The notes beneath the pieces were generated by a model. The model ran no database searches. It worked only from the letters and a program-made list of their open reading frames with translations, and had not been told where the DNA came from. A stretch of DNA of 64,000 bases, taken from positions 1 through 64,000 of the forward strand of contig CAYONZ010000006.1 in NCBI GenBank assembly GCA_964405465.1. Direction: 5' to 3'. Origin of the DNA: CAYONZ01 sp964405465. GTDB taxonomy: Bacteria; Bdellovibrionota; Bdellovibrionia; Bdellovibrionales; JAMPXM01. Of the stretch, positions 1 to 7,376 are shown one piece after another (position 1 is the stretch's first letter; each line of letters opens with the position of its first letter). Position numbers and translations under genes: made by a program.

Positions 1-198
1 ACTTCACGAAGACGTTTATTGTTGTGGTCAGTAAAAACGGTACAGAACTCAGCCCTGCTCGGGCATAGTTCATGTCTGATTAGTGTTTGGGATTCGCTTC
101 TGGCTATAATAACTTTGAGTCTGTTAGAAAATTTGATATCTGATAAATATTTATTGAAATATGCTTGCCCTGTGTTATTTGGACGAAGTCATTTGTAA
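1..198 (+). other. Open frame at window edge, possible 3' end of a gene
   Basis: Frame 1 is open from the first base to a TAA at 196-198 (65 codons) with no convincing start or ribosome site, so it could be the tail of a gene that begins before the window. The peptide has a hydrophobic stretch around codons 28-46 and two Cys, but matches no family I recognise. Bases 199-511 are AT-rich and carry no gene I can support; they probably hold the promoter of the next gene. This may be only a chance open frame. Confidence 0.2.
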
Positions 199-511
199 TT
201 CTAAACTATCTTAATTTCGCAACAATACAGTTTAGCGGCAATTGCCCTTGATTAAACTCCACAGTTCATTTGATTTTGGCTAGTGTTTTGGGATTGCTAA
301 TTTTTTCCGTATCAATTTGGAACAATGTCGGCAGACTGTGTATCATTCATCATTTTGTTTCTGTTTTCAATAAGTGCATTTCGATAATTTATGCCAGCTG
401 GCAAGAAGCTGGATGTTCAATTTTGAAAAGTTGTATCAATTAAATTCTTAAGGGGTTCCTTTGCGGCGCCGATAGGTCATGTATCTTTGATCGCTATTTT
501 TCGGGGGACTC

Positions 512-1036
512 GTGGGTAGGGCTAGGATTTTGTCGATTATCTTTATGTTTTACGGCCTTTCAGTTTTTGCCAAAGCAGATCGGATTGAGCTGCCTGTTGC
601 GGCGATGAAACCGTTGAATGGTTTGATGGACAGCGTACGGCTACTTAGTACCAGTCTTTATGTAGCAGATGAGGATAAAGTTTTTATGGCAACCAAGCAG
701 ATTTTAGATGGGATCTCACACCTAAAAATTGTTTTGAACCGCGAAGTGAAGTCGTATGAGCGTTTGCATTTGATTAAAATGTTGCATCCCGCTAGCGGAT
801 ATTTGACCGCAGCTCTTTCTGCTTCTGGCGAGGCGAGGACACTTTGTTTTCAGAAGGCCATGGATATATTTGTTGACCTGGTGACAACTTACAAACTCAG
901 TACATCAAATCTAATTTTCTATTGTGCATTGGATAATCGAAATTGGATTCAAGAGGAAAAGATCCATGCCCAGAATCCTCTTCCCTTAACTGAAGCATCC
1001 GCAAGGTGTGGAGTAAGAGTTGATAGGTTTCGGTGA
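512..1036 (+). CDS. Secreted protein of unknown function (174 aa)
   Basis: Not recognised. It starts with GTG at 512 after a GGGGG tract. Residues 1-22 look like a short signal peptide: basic MGRAR start, hydrophobic core, and a possible cleavage site after VFAKA. The mature part is about 150 residues, mostly predicted helix, with Cys at about residues 112, 137 and 165. It lies 23 bases before a second gene of similar style (1060-1647), so the two are probably co-transcribed. Small Cys-containing exported proteins without recognisable domains are common in predatory and related delta-type bacteria. No function can be assigned. Confidence 0.6.
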   Translation: MGRARILSIIFMFYGLSVFAKADRIELPVAAMKPLNGLMDSVRLLSTSLYVADEDKVFMATKQILDGISHLKIVLNREVKSYERLHLIKMLHPASGYLTAALSASGEARTLCFQKAMDIFVDLVTTYKLSTSNLIFYCALDNRNWIQEEKIHAQNPLPLTEASARCGVRVDRFR

Positions 1037-1059
1037 GCTTTTGCTAAGGAGTCAACTAG

Positions 1060-1647
1060 TTGAGTTCGTTTGCTAAGTCTTTGATTGCATTTCTTTTTGT
1101 ATCTGTGGTGTTGGGACTTCTCTACCTCGGTGATCCGCCCCAGAACAGGTGTTCTTGGCAGCGCAGTGATTTTTTGGTCCAGACTGGACAACTATTAATT
1201 TCTTCAGGGATTCGGGGCAAACGGAGTCCAAAACTGATCGCAAGTATGACTAACTGTCGCGATGCAAACAGTGTTGGTGGATGTAGACAATTTTTTGAAA
1301 TTCTAAATCAATTGAATTTCCATATGCGGAATATTCCAAAAGATTGTTCAGGTTATTTCGTGGAAATCTCAGATCTTCTTAATTTAAATTGGCAGGCAGT
1401 TCAGCTGATAAGCGAGCTTGCCTGGGGGGCTGCTGGTCCTCAAAGTGTTATTCAGCGGCAGGGGTGGCTCGGAGCCTCTGAAATGGCGACATTTTGTGAT
1501 CTGAAGCAAAACCAGATAAAATTGGTTGGGGAGGAATCCTGGAATAATCACGTGGTCGATATTCTTCACGCGCTTCCAGGGATCAAAAAAATTGGCGAAA
1601 ACGAAAGTTGGAATCGTTCTATATTCTCGTATAGATGTCAGATCTAG
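1060..1647 (+). CDS. Membrane-anchored or secreted protein of unknown function (195 aa)
   Basis: Not recognised. The start is TTG at 1060, supported by an AAGGAG-like ribosome site at about 1046. Residues 5-24 are strongly hydrophobic (signal anchor or signal peptide). The rest holds six or more Cys (for example in RCSW, NCRD, GCRQ, DCSG, FCDL and the C-terminal YRCQI), suggesting disulfides outside the cytoplasm. It follows the 512-1036 gene closely and ends inside a strong hairpin (1641-1673). The two proteins share size, export signal and Cys content but no clear sequence identity that I can see by eye. Confidence 0.6.
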   Translation: MSSFAKSLIAFLFVSVVLGLLYLGDPPQNRCSWQRSDFLVQTGQLLISSGIRGKRSPKLIASMTNCRDANSVGGCRQFFEILNQLNFHMRNIPKDCSGYFVEISDLLNLNWQAVQLISELAWGAAGPQSVIQRQGWLGASEMATFCDLKQNQIKLVGEESWNNHVVDILHALPGIKKIGENESWNRSIFSYRCQI

Positions 1648-1673
1648 ATAAATCTAGCTGATTTATCTAGATC
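1641..1673 (+). terminator. Perfect 14-bp hairpin overlapping a stop codon
   Basis: GATCTAGATAAATC (1641-1654) and GATTTATCTAGATC (1660-1673) are perfect inverted repeats around a 5-base loop. The left arm contains the TAG stop of the upstream gene. No long T-run follows, so it is either a weak terminator, a 3'-end stabilising stem or a protein-binding dyad between convergent genes. The structure is certain; the role is inferred. Confidence 0.6.
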
Positions 1674-1711
1674 CTTCCCCTAATTGATCTCCAGGGACTT
1701 TAGCTCAGTAG

Positions 1712-1984
1712 TTATTCGATATTGAACGGTTTTGGAGAGATGATCTCGCTTCGTTCATTTAAGTCGTATGCAGAAGATCCGGTTGGGAGAATTCCCAAGT
1801 TACGAGCCTTTTTGATTGCGGCAGCAACTTTCTTCTGCTGGGAAAGACTAAGCTTGCTAATCCTTGCAGGGGTAATTTTACCGCCCTCGCTGATGAATCT
1901 CCCTAAGGTTGGAGTGTCTTTGTAGTCAAAAACTTGATCGCCTGAGAATTCTGGTCTGTATTTAGATCTTACATTTCTTTTCAT
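1712..1984 (-). CDS. rpsR: 30S ribosomal protein S18
   Basis: S18 is a small-subunit ribosomal protein that binds 16S rRNA with S6. The family core is clear: DYKDTPTLGRFISEGGKITP, then KLSLSQQKKVAAAIKKAR and LGILP. The start is set at the ATG at 1984, which has an AAAGGG ribosome site 7 bases upstream; a longer frame from 2014 adds ten non-family residues. There is no Cys anywhere, so this is the zinc-free form. It has a roughly 15-residue C-terminal extension after LGILP. It is divergently oriented from rpmB-rplX and not beside rpsF or rplI, its usual partners. Whether another rpsR exists elsewhere cannot be seen here. Confidence 0.92.
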   Translation of the reverse strand: MKRNVRSKYRPEFSGDQVFDYKDTPTLGRFISEGGKITPARISKLSLSQQKKVAAAIKKARNLGILPTGSSAYDLNERSEIISPKPFNIE

Positions 1985-2064
1985 AAGCCAACCCTTTGTA
2001 GCAATGGTACTCACTTTTAATAAAAACGATTTATTAGGAAGGGAGACTATACGCTAGAAATTGA

Positions 2065-2094
2065 TTGCCAACAAGTATGTTTTTAATTTATAGA
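2065..2094 (+). promoter_or_regulatory. Probable sigma-70 promoter of rpmB-rplX
   Basis: TTGCCA (2065-2070) and TATAGA (2089-2094) are separated by 18 bases, with five of six and four of six matches to consensus. It ends about 40 bases before the rpmB start and lies in the divergent space between rpsR and rpmB. Assignment is by inspection only. Confidence 0.5.
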
Positions 2095-2137
2095 TAGTTT
2101 TTCCTTTTACGATTGAACGATGAAATGGAGGTCCGCT

Positions 2138-2446
2138 GTGGGACGCTGTGAACTTACTGGTAAATCGCCTGTTGTTAAAAATTTGGTGAGCCATTCGAAT
2201 ATCAAGACTAAGTCTGTTGCTAAACCGAATGTTCAAAAGAAGCGATTGTTTAGTCGGTCTCTAAACAAATTGGTTACTCTTCGAGTTGCTACAAGTGCTA
2301 TTCGGGATTTGGAACACACTGGGGGATTTGATAAATTCATCATGAGTCAGTGTGAATCGAAACTTTCTAAAAGAGCTCTTGCTGTTCGAAATGAGATCAA
2401 AAAAGTAAAAACAGCGAAATTGAATAAGACGGGGACGAATGTATGA
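2138..2446 (+). CDS. rpmB: 50S ribosomal protein L28
   Basis: L28 is a large-subunit ribosomal protein. The N-terminus GRCELTGKSPVVKNLVSHSN, then KPNVQKKR and an FDKFI motif, are typical of the family. The start is GTG at 2138, because a GGAGG site lies at 2127-2131; the in-frame ATG at 2120 is upstream of that site and would add six residues absent from the family. Only one Cys of the N-terminal metal motif is present (CELT), so this is a zinc-free type. It is about 102 residues, longer than E. coli L28 (78), because of a Lys-rich tail. Its last four bases overlap the rplX start (ATGA), indicating translational coupling. The usual partner rpmG (L33) is absent. Confidence 0.92.
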   Translation: MGRCELTGKSPVVKNLVSHSNIKTKSVAKPNVQKKRLFSRSLNKLVTLRVATSAIRDLEHTGGFDKFIMSQCESKLSKRALAVRNEIKKVKTAKLNKTGTNV

Positions 2447-2697
2447 AGCTAAAAGTAAAAAAAGGTTCAAAAGTTAAGGTTATTACTGGGTCTGAAAAAG
2501 GTAAGACTGGGGTGGTGTTGGTTGTAGATCGCGATGCTATGAGAGTGAAGATCGAAGGCGTCAAAATGATGACTAAGCACACCAAAAAAGATGGTCTTGT
2601 TAAAACTGAGGGCTTTATTCATTATTCAAATGTGAAGTTGTTGGAAGAAAGCGCTCCCAAAAAAGGAAGCGTAAAGAAAGTCGCGAAACAAGCTTAA
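2443..2697 (+). CDS. rplX: 50S ribosomal protein L24
   Basis: L24 is an assembly-initiating large-subunit protein with a KOW domain. The KOW motif is at the N-terminus (KKGSKVKVITGSEKGKTGVV, residues 5-24), followed by IEGVKMMTKHTKK and the GFIHYSNVKL region. At 84 aa it is shorter than E. coli L24 (104). rplX normally lies in the S10/spc operon between rplN and rplE. Here it stands with rpmB and is followed by a strong terminator, so either the operon has been split or this is a second copy. The gene overlaps rpmB by four bases. Confidence 0.92.
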   Translation: MKLKVKKGSKVKVITGSEKGKTGVVLVVDRDAMRVKIEGVKMMTKHTKKDGLVKTEGFIHYSNVKLLEESAPKKGSVKKVAKQA

Positions 2698-2720
2698 TCT
2701 CTACAAGATGTTTTGTTGCG

Positions 2721-2753
2721 AAGCCCAAGTTTTTTTACTTGGGCTTTTTTTTT
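2721..2753 (+). terminator. Rho-independent terminator after rplX
   Basis: AAGCCCAAGT and ACTTGGGCTT form a 10-bp stem around a short T-rich loop, followed directly by an uninterrupted T-run. It lies 23 bases after the rplX stop and closes the rpmB-rplX operon. Confidence 0.92.
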
Positions 2754-2817
2754 GTTTTTGCTCATTGGAGAGTCAATCTTTAAACTATTGCGTGAGTGCC
2801 ACTGAGGGGAGGATTGG

Positions 2818-3132
2818 ATGAAAACTGCGATATTTTTCGTTTTAATGGTTTTTGCGTTTGACCATACCTGGGCTGCTCAGGAATCGGTTGGTTCCATGGT
2901 GATTTGTAAAAACTCGAGGCAGGTTCGGACGCTTCGAGTCATTGATGCAGAGGGAAAAGGGTGTGCAATTGGTTATTCAAAGTTCGGAAACGAGGAGCTT
3001 GTTGGCGCTGGGAGATCAGCCACCATGTGTGAGTCAGTGCTGAGGAGTATTCAGGAAAACCTTTTGGATGCGAAGTGGAACTGTAGGTCTGTTGCAAGGG
3101 TTAAGTCTATAGTTGGGGATGGGGTTAATTGA
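2818..3132 (+). CDS. Small secreted protein of unknown function (104 aa)
   Basis: Not recognised. Residues 1-19 form a clear signal peptide (MKTAIFF start, hydrophobic core, cleavage after WAA). The mature domain of about 85 residues has four Cys (in ICKN, GCAI, MCES and NCRS), suggesting two disulfides and a periplasmic or extracellular location. A GAGGGGAGG ribosome site precedes the ATG. The last four bases overlap the TTG start of the amidase gene, so the pair is probably one translational unit, although the second protein is cytoplasmic. Confidence 0.65.
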   Translation: MKTAIFFVLMVFAFDHTWAAQESVGSMVICKNSRQVRTLRVIDAEGKGCAIGYSKFGNEELVGAGRSATMCESVLRSIQENLLDAKWNCRSVARVKSIVGDGVN

Positions 3133-3968
3133 GAGACGTTAAATCCGAGTCTTTATCGGTTGGTGTAGTTCAGCTATGTAGCTCCAACCAAATTGAATTG
3201 AATCTCGAAAAGATTGTGACCATCGTAATGGAAGAGGCCGGGCGATCAAATCCAAGTCGGCTTTTGGTGTTTCCTGAGAATGCGCTTCAAATGGTAAGTG
3301 GCGGAACCAGTCGGTACTTGAATATGGATGCTCCGGAATTTGAACGCCTCACTGAATTGGCCCAAAAGAGTGGAGTGGCGATATTGATTGGGTCGGTGGC
3401 CTTGTCAACGGAGGACGGCCCATTCAATTCGATGGTATTTTTTGAGCCAGGACGACCTGTTCGGGAAGTATATAGGAAAATTCATTTATTTGATGTTGAC
3501 GTTGATGGCGCTGCTCCGGTGAGGGAGTCTGATAAGTTTGGGAGAGGAGCGGTTCCTCAGGTGTTGGAGTTTCAGGGATTTAAAATGGGCTTGAGTATCT
3601 GTTATGACCTTCGCTTTCCCGAACTCTTTTCTGTGTACCACAAAGCCTTAGTTGATGCTCTTTTCATACCGTCTGCTTTTTTAGTTGCGACGGGGGTTGC
3701 TCATTGGGAAGTTTTACTTCGTGCTCGGGCGATCGAGGGGCAGTGCTATGTCCTGGCTCCGGCACAGGCTGGGTATCACGAGGGGCAAAAAGGCGAAGGG
3801 AGCAGTGGACGATGGACCTTTGGGAACTCCTTGGTGGTTGGCCCTTGGGGGGAGATAATGGTCCGTGCAGGGGGAACTGGCGCAGGAATTTTGCGTATTG
3901 AAATGAGGCGCCAGGATATCGAGAAGGTGCGTCGGCAAATTCCGATGGCAAAGCATCGTCGACTCTGA
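3129..3968 (+). CDS. Carbon-nitrogen hydrolase, Nit1-like (deaminated glutathione amidase type)
   Basis: This is a nitrilase-superfamily amidase. The catalytic triad is visible: Glu50 in FPENA, Lys117 in YRKIHLFDVDV, and Cys158 in SICYDLRFPEL. The KIHLFDVD and CYDLRFPEL motifs are characteristic of the Nit1 branch, which removes deaminated glutathione produced by transaminase side reactions. The protein is 279 aa, the normal length. The start is a TTG at 3129 overlapping the stop of the secreted protein upstream. Omega-amidase (Nit2) is the main alternative; the Nit1 assignment is by motif only. Confidence 0.82.
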   Translation: MRDVKSESLSVGVVQLCSSNQIELNLEKIVTIVMEEAGRSNPSRLLVFPENALQMVSGGTSRYLNMDAPEFERLTELAQKSGVAILIGSVALSTEDGPFNSMVFFEPGRPVREVYRKIHLFDVDVDGAAPVRESDKFGRGAVPQVLEFQGFKMGLSICYDLRFPELFSVYHKALVDALFIPSAFLVATGVAHWEVLLRARAIEGQCYVLAPAQAGYHEGQKGEGSSGRWTFGNSLVVGPWGEIMVRAGGTGAGILRIEMRRQDIEKVRRQIPMAKHRRL

Positions 3969-4653
3969 TCTCATGAGGTAAATGTCGATCCTGGATTTCA
4001 TTTTAGACCTTTTTTCAGGAGATTTTTTGGGGCGAACTGCGCCGTGGACTTGTTATTGAACTGTTCACCGATTTGGTCGAGCGATGGATGCAGTAGACTT
4101 TGATTTTGTCTGTTTCCAAAGAATGGGATGGGCTACTCATTAAAAATTTAATGGCCAACTGTGTGAGAGGGTTTTCATTAATTTCGCATAGGATGGGTGA
4201 GAGCAGCGAGTCGAATAACTCGCTTGAAAATTATAATCTGCCATCCAGGACTCAACTTCTTTCAATACCTATTTTGGCATGAGTGGAAGCCGAATTTTCC
4301 TTTCAAACCTGCAGCAGGAAAGGCACCTTCTTTTTTTTGAATTCACCGCTAACTGCAGTGAAAAAAGAGAAATACTCCAATGAAATCGAAATTCAATTAA
4401 AAGAGGCTCTCAAGCTTCAGCATGCCAATCAAATCAGGATTAAGAGTTAGGTAATCTATCACTCCTGTACATAACAAGTTTATGAGCTTGCTCATGGACC
4501 AACAGGAAACTTGGTATAAGCAACAGTTTTTTTATTGGAGTTCAGGTTAAAAGAATGACCTGAATGAAAAACTGCTAAGTGTCTGACTTTCAAAGTCATG
4601 GGCTTAGTTGTTTAACTCGACAATGTTTACAGTTTATCTAATGATTTTTCGTT

Positions 4654-4753
4654 NNNNNNNNNNNNNNNNNNNNNNNNNNNNNNNNNNNNNNNNNNNNNNN
4701 NNNNNNNNNNNNNNNNNNNNNNNNNNNNNNNNNNNNNNNNNNNNNNNNNNNNN
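4654..4753. other. Assembly gap (100 N)
   Basis: Exactly 100 undetermined bases, the conventional scaffold-gap size, so the true distance is unknown. The right edge enters directly into an octamer tandem repeat, which probably caused the break. Base-level order and any gene inside cannot be judged. Confidence 0.98.
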
Positions 4754-4816
4754 GTTGGGTTGTTGGGTTGTTGGGTTGTTGGGTTGTTGGGTTGTTGGGT
4801 TGTTGGGTTGTTGGGT
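4754..4816. repeat. Octamer tandem repeat (GTTGGGTT)n
   Basis: GTTGGGTT repeats without error for about 7.9 copies from the gap edge to 4816. The base just left of the gap is also in a GTT context, so the array probably extends into the gap. The strand is G/T-rich versus A/C-rich. Translation gives a meaningless eight-residue repeat, so this is a simple-sequence locus and not a gene. Confidence 0.95.
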
Positions 4817-5344
4817 ATTCTTCCCATTAGCTTGTGAAATTATATTACAAATTTATCTTCGTTCGAACGATTCCTCTGCTCGATACTTTGTACGAATTAA
4901 CTTGCTCCTTGTATGCTTACCTTCATGATTAGTCCTATTGCATGGTGTCCCATTAACTTTTGGGAGGTTTACGGAGCAATGATTGAAGCGCTTTCCAAGG
5001 CCGTGGACTCTACAGAGGATTGGCCTTCTACTGCCAATGGTTACAGGAACCTCCTTGTGTACCTATAGCAAATTCTACTTACCACCAGTTCTCGTTAATT
5101 CCAGCTGTGTAGGAGCAAAAATCCGATCGGAGATTGGGGAATGATTTAAAACATTGCGGAAATATTTTTTGCGTCCAGGGATTGTATGCCTTTAGAGGTT
5201 AAAATTAAAAATCGCCGTCTGGACAAAATGCATTGGATACTAACCAGACTTTCTGGTGGAAGCCACTATGGCAATAACTGGCGTTCTTGATTTTTAAACA
5301 TATGGAGGAAATTTCGAAATTAATCTTAAAAAACAAGACAGCAT

Positions 5345-5370
5345 TTGTGTGATGTTTTATCATCACACAA
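5345..5370 (+). promoter_or_regulatory. Perfect 10+10 dyad directly upstream of the ETF-QO operon
   Basis: TTGTGTGATG and CATCACACAA are perfect inverted repeats separated by TTTTAT. The right arm runs into the AAGGGGG ribosome site of the following gene (start 5380). It could be an operator for a dimeric regulator, or an mRNA stem that limits access to the ribosome site. The half-site TGTGA resembles CRP-type half-sites, but the spacing (10 rather than 6) does not fit CRP. Confidence 0.6.
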
Positions 5371-5379
5371 GGGGGCAGC

Positions 5380-5649
5380 ATGAGTCTTATTAAAAGATGG
5401 CTTTGTTTTGGGGTGGTAGTTCTACTGGCTAGATCAAGTTGGGCACTTACTGTTGACGAGGACTCAGATGAGAGTGGCGGCAGGGAGCGTCCTACAATGA
5501 TTGATAAGGCCAAGCATAGGATTTATGCTGGTGGCCGTGATGAACAGGATTTGAAGATAATGTCGGTGTTGATTGTTCCAACGAGGAGTCCTGGGGGCAG
5601 TGTTGAGCTTGGTGAAGGCAACGTTTCTCCTACAGGCACTCCGGATTAA
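5380..5649 (+). CDS. Small secreted protein upstream of ETF-QO (89 aa)
   Basis: Not recognised. A strong ribosome site (AAGGGGG) precedes the ATG. Residues 1-22 are a signal peptide (MSLIKRW start, hydrophobic core, cleavage near SWA-LT). The mature part of about 67 residues is acidic at first (VDEDSDES) and then Gly-rich, with no Cys and no predicted membrane segment. It ends nine bases before the ETF-QO start, which has its own GAGG site, so both are on one mRNA. The dyad at 5345-5370 is positioned to control both. Function unknown. Confidence 0.6.
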   Translation: MSLIKRWLCFGVVVLLARSSWALTVDEDSDESGGRERPTMIDKAKHRIYAGGRDEQDLKIMSVLIVPTRSPGGSVELGEGNVSPTGTPD

Positions 5650-5658
5650 GAGGAGTTT

Positions 5659-7371
5659 ATGGCAATAGAAGTGGTCAGAGAAGAAATGGAAGTTGATGTT
5701 CTAATTGTTGGGGGAGGATCTGCGGGTCTATCTGCAGCTTTGCATCTGAAAAACCAAATTGATTTTCACAATGGTTTGGTACAGGAAGGGAAGCGTCTTG
5801 GTCCGGTATTGGCTGATCCCATGATTGTTGTTCTGGAAAAAGGGAATGAGATTGGGGCACATAGTTTTTCTGGAGCTGTGATGAACCCTGTCGCATTGAG
5901 GGAGCTGGTTCCAAATTACCGTGAGCTAGGATGCCCGATTGAGTCTGAGGTTCATGCGGATTCAGTTTATTTTTTGTCTCGCTCAAACTCTTTCAAGTTT
6001 CCTATTGTTCCTCCCCCGTTCAAGAATGAGGGGAATTATATTGTTTCCGTTTCGAAACTGAATCGTTGGCTTGGGAAGCTGTGTGAGGAGCGAGGAATCA
6101 ATATCTTTCCAGGGTTTGCTGCCGTAGAGGTACTTTATGATGGGGATAAGGTTGTAGGTGTTCGCACTGGGGACAAGGGATTAGATAAAGATGGCAAGCA
6201 CAAACCAAATTTTGAAGCTGGGATGTTGTTGAAATCAAGGGTCACGATATTCGCGGAAGGTACTCGAGGGTCTCTTTTTAAGCAGCTTGCATCAAAGTTA
6301 AATCTTTATGCAGGGAAAAATCCTGATGTGTATGAAGAAGGTGTGAAAGAGATAATCCAAATGCCTGAGGGCACAGTTCAGGCCGGAGAAGTGATCCACA
6401 CAATGGGGTTTCCTTTTTCTTCGACAATAGGCGGAACTTTTCTTTACACTTTGGCAAACGATCAAATCGCTTTGGGATTGGTCGGATATCTCGATACAAA
6501 GGATCCACTCTTTGATCCCCATCGCGAATTACAGAGATTGAAAACACATCCGTTCATTTATGAGCGTATCAAAGGTGGCAGGGTCATCGCGTATGGAGGC
6601 AAGACGTTGCCGGCAGGAGGCTGGTATTCGATGCCAAAGCTTTACCATGATGGCTGTCTTGTAATTGGCGATGCTGCAAGTATGGTTGATGTGAAACGCT
6701 TAAAAGGTATTCATCTTGCCATGAAGTCAGGCATGTTAGCAGCTGAGACTGCTCTAGATGCTTTGGTCGGCAATGACTTTTCCTCGTCTCGATTGAAGGG
6801 TTATAGCGATAAAATTCAAACAAGCTATGTCAAAGACGATTTGTACAAAACGAGAAATTTTCATCAAACTCTAAGCATGGGTTTGGTGCAGGCTGCACCA
6901 CTTTTGGCTCTGCAAGAAATCACGGGGGGCCGAGGACTTGTCGAGCGCATGACGATCGAGAAAGACTTAGCCCATACTGAGCCAGCAGTTGAGATTTGGG
7001 GTGCCAATCCTATGAATCATGAGGATGTGCAGCTTCCAAAACCAGATGGCGTGTTGTTTTTTGATAAATTGGGAAGTGTTTATCTGACCGGCACGATGCA
7101 TGATGAGAACTCTCCTAATCATCTGTTTGTCGCAAACACCCGGATATGCAGCGATGTTTGTTATCCAAAATATAAGTCTCCCTGCAATCATTTTTGCCCT
7201 GCAAGTGTTTATGAGATGGTGGAACACACGACTGATGCCTCAAAGAAACAACTACAAGTTAACTATACCAACTGTATTCATTGTAAGACGTGTGATATCA
7301 AGTGTCCTGCTGACAATATACTGTGGACGCCGCCCGAAGGAGGGGGAGGTCCAAACTATAAGGAAACTTAA
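5659..7371 (+). CDS. Electron transfer flavoprotein-ubiquinone oxidoreductase
   Basis: ETF-QO passes electrons from reduced ETF (charged by acyl-CoA dehydrogenases) to membrane quinone through FAD and one [4Fe-4S] cluster. The FAD dinucleotide motif is VGGGSAG near residue 18, and the C-terminal ferredoxin-like domain carries CIHCKTCDIKC (Cys539, 542, 545, 549) followed by the family ending ILWTPPEGGGGPNY. Length 570 aa matches the mitochondrial-type enzyme. No etfA/etfB genes are in the window. It lies in an operon with a small secreted protein and is followed five bases later by an RNA methyltransferase. It fits functionally with the IVD-like dehydrogenase at 50351. Confidence 0.96.
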   Translation: MAIEVVREEMEVDVLIVGGGSAGLSAALHLKNQIDFHNGLVQEGKRLGPVLADPMIVVLEKGNEIGAHSFSGAVMNPVALRELVPNYRELGCPIESEVHADSVYFLSRSNSFKFPIVPPPFKNEGNYIVSVSKLNRWLGKLCEERGINIFPGFAAVEVLYDGDKVVGVRTGDKGLDKDGKHKPNFEAGMLLKSRVTIFAEGTRGSLFKQLASKLNLYAGKNPDVYEEGVKEIIQMPEGTVQAGEVIHTMGFPFSSTIGGTFLYTLANDQIALGLVGYLDTKDPLFDPHRELQRLKTHPFIYERIKGGRVIAYGGKTLPAGGWYSMPKLYHDGCLVIGDAASMVDVKRLKGIHLAMKSGMLAAETALDALVGNDFSSSRLKGYSDKIQTSYVKDDLYKTRNFHQTLSMGLVQAAPLLALQEITGGRGLVERMTIEKDLAHTEPAVEIWGANPMNHEDVQLPKPDGVLFFDKLGSVYLTGTMHDENSPNHLFVANTRICSDVCYPKYKSPCNHFCPASVYEMVEHTTDASKKQLQVNYTNCIHCKTCDIKCPADNILWTPPEGGGGPNYKET

Positions 7372-7376
7372 AAGAT

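Larger units (their letters stand above)
3969..5344. other. Gene-poor stretch around an assembly gap
   Basis: This stretch of about 1.4 kb has no coding region I can support. The frames present are short, lack ribosome sites or run through the gap. A 47-codon frame at 4925-5068 and a roughly 30-codon frame ending near 4450 could be decayed gene remnants, but neither matches a known family. An assembly gap and a tandem octamer lie inside. The part up to 5344 probably holds the promoter of the ETF-QO operon. Confidence 0.5.

Noticed and set aside
2014..2137. Zur box between rpsR and rpmB
   Set aside because: The zinc-free ribosomal proteins suggested Zur control, but I found no palindrome of the Zur type in this space.
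4100..4282. 60-codon frame in the gene-poor region
   Set aside because: No ribosome site and no family resemblance; random coding-like stretch.
4608..4928. Plus-strand frame through the N gap and octamer array
   Set aside because: Its middle is undetermined bases and a simple repeat; the protein would be meaningless Gly/Leu/Cys/Trp/Val repeats. Not a gene.
4925..5068. 47-codon frame after the gap, starting MISPIAW
   Set aside because: Looks protein-like, with a GGAG site before an internal Met, but is too short, unrecognised and in a gene-poor stretch. Mentioned only as a possible remnant.
5348..5367. CRP-type operator within the ETF-QO dyad
   Set aside because: TGTGA and TCACA half-sites are present but separated by 10 bases instead of 6, so a CRP site is not supported; kept only as a generic dyad.
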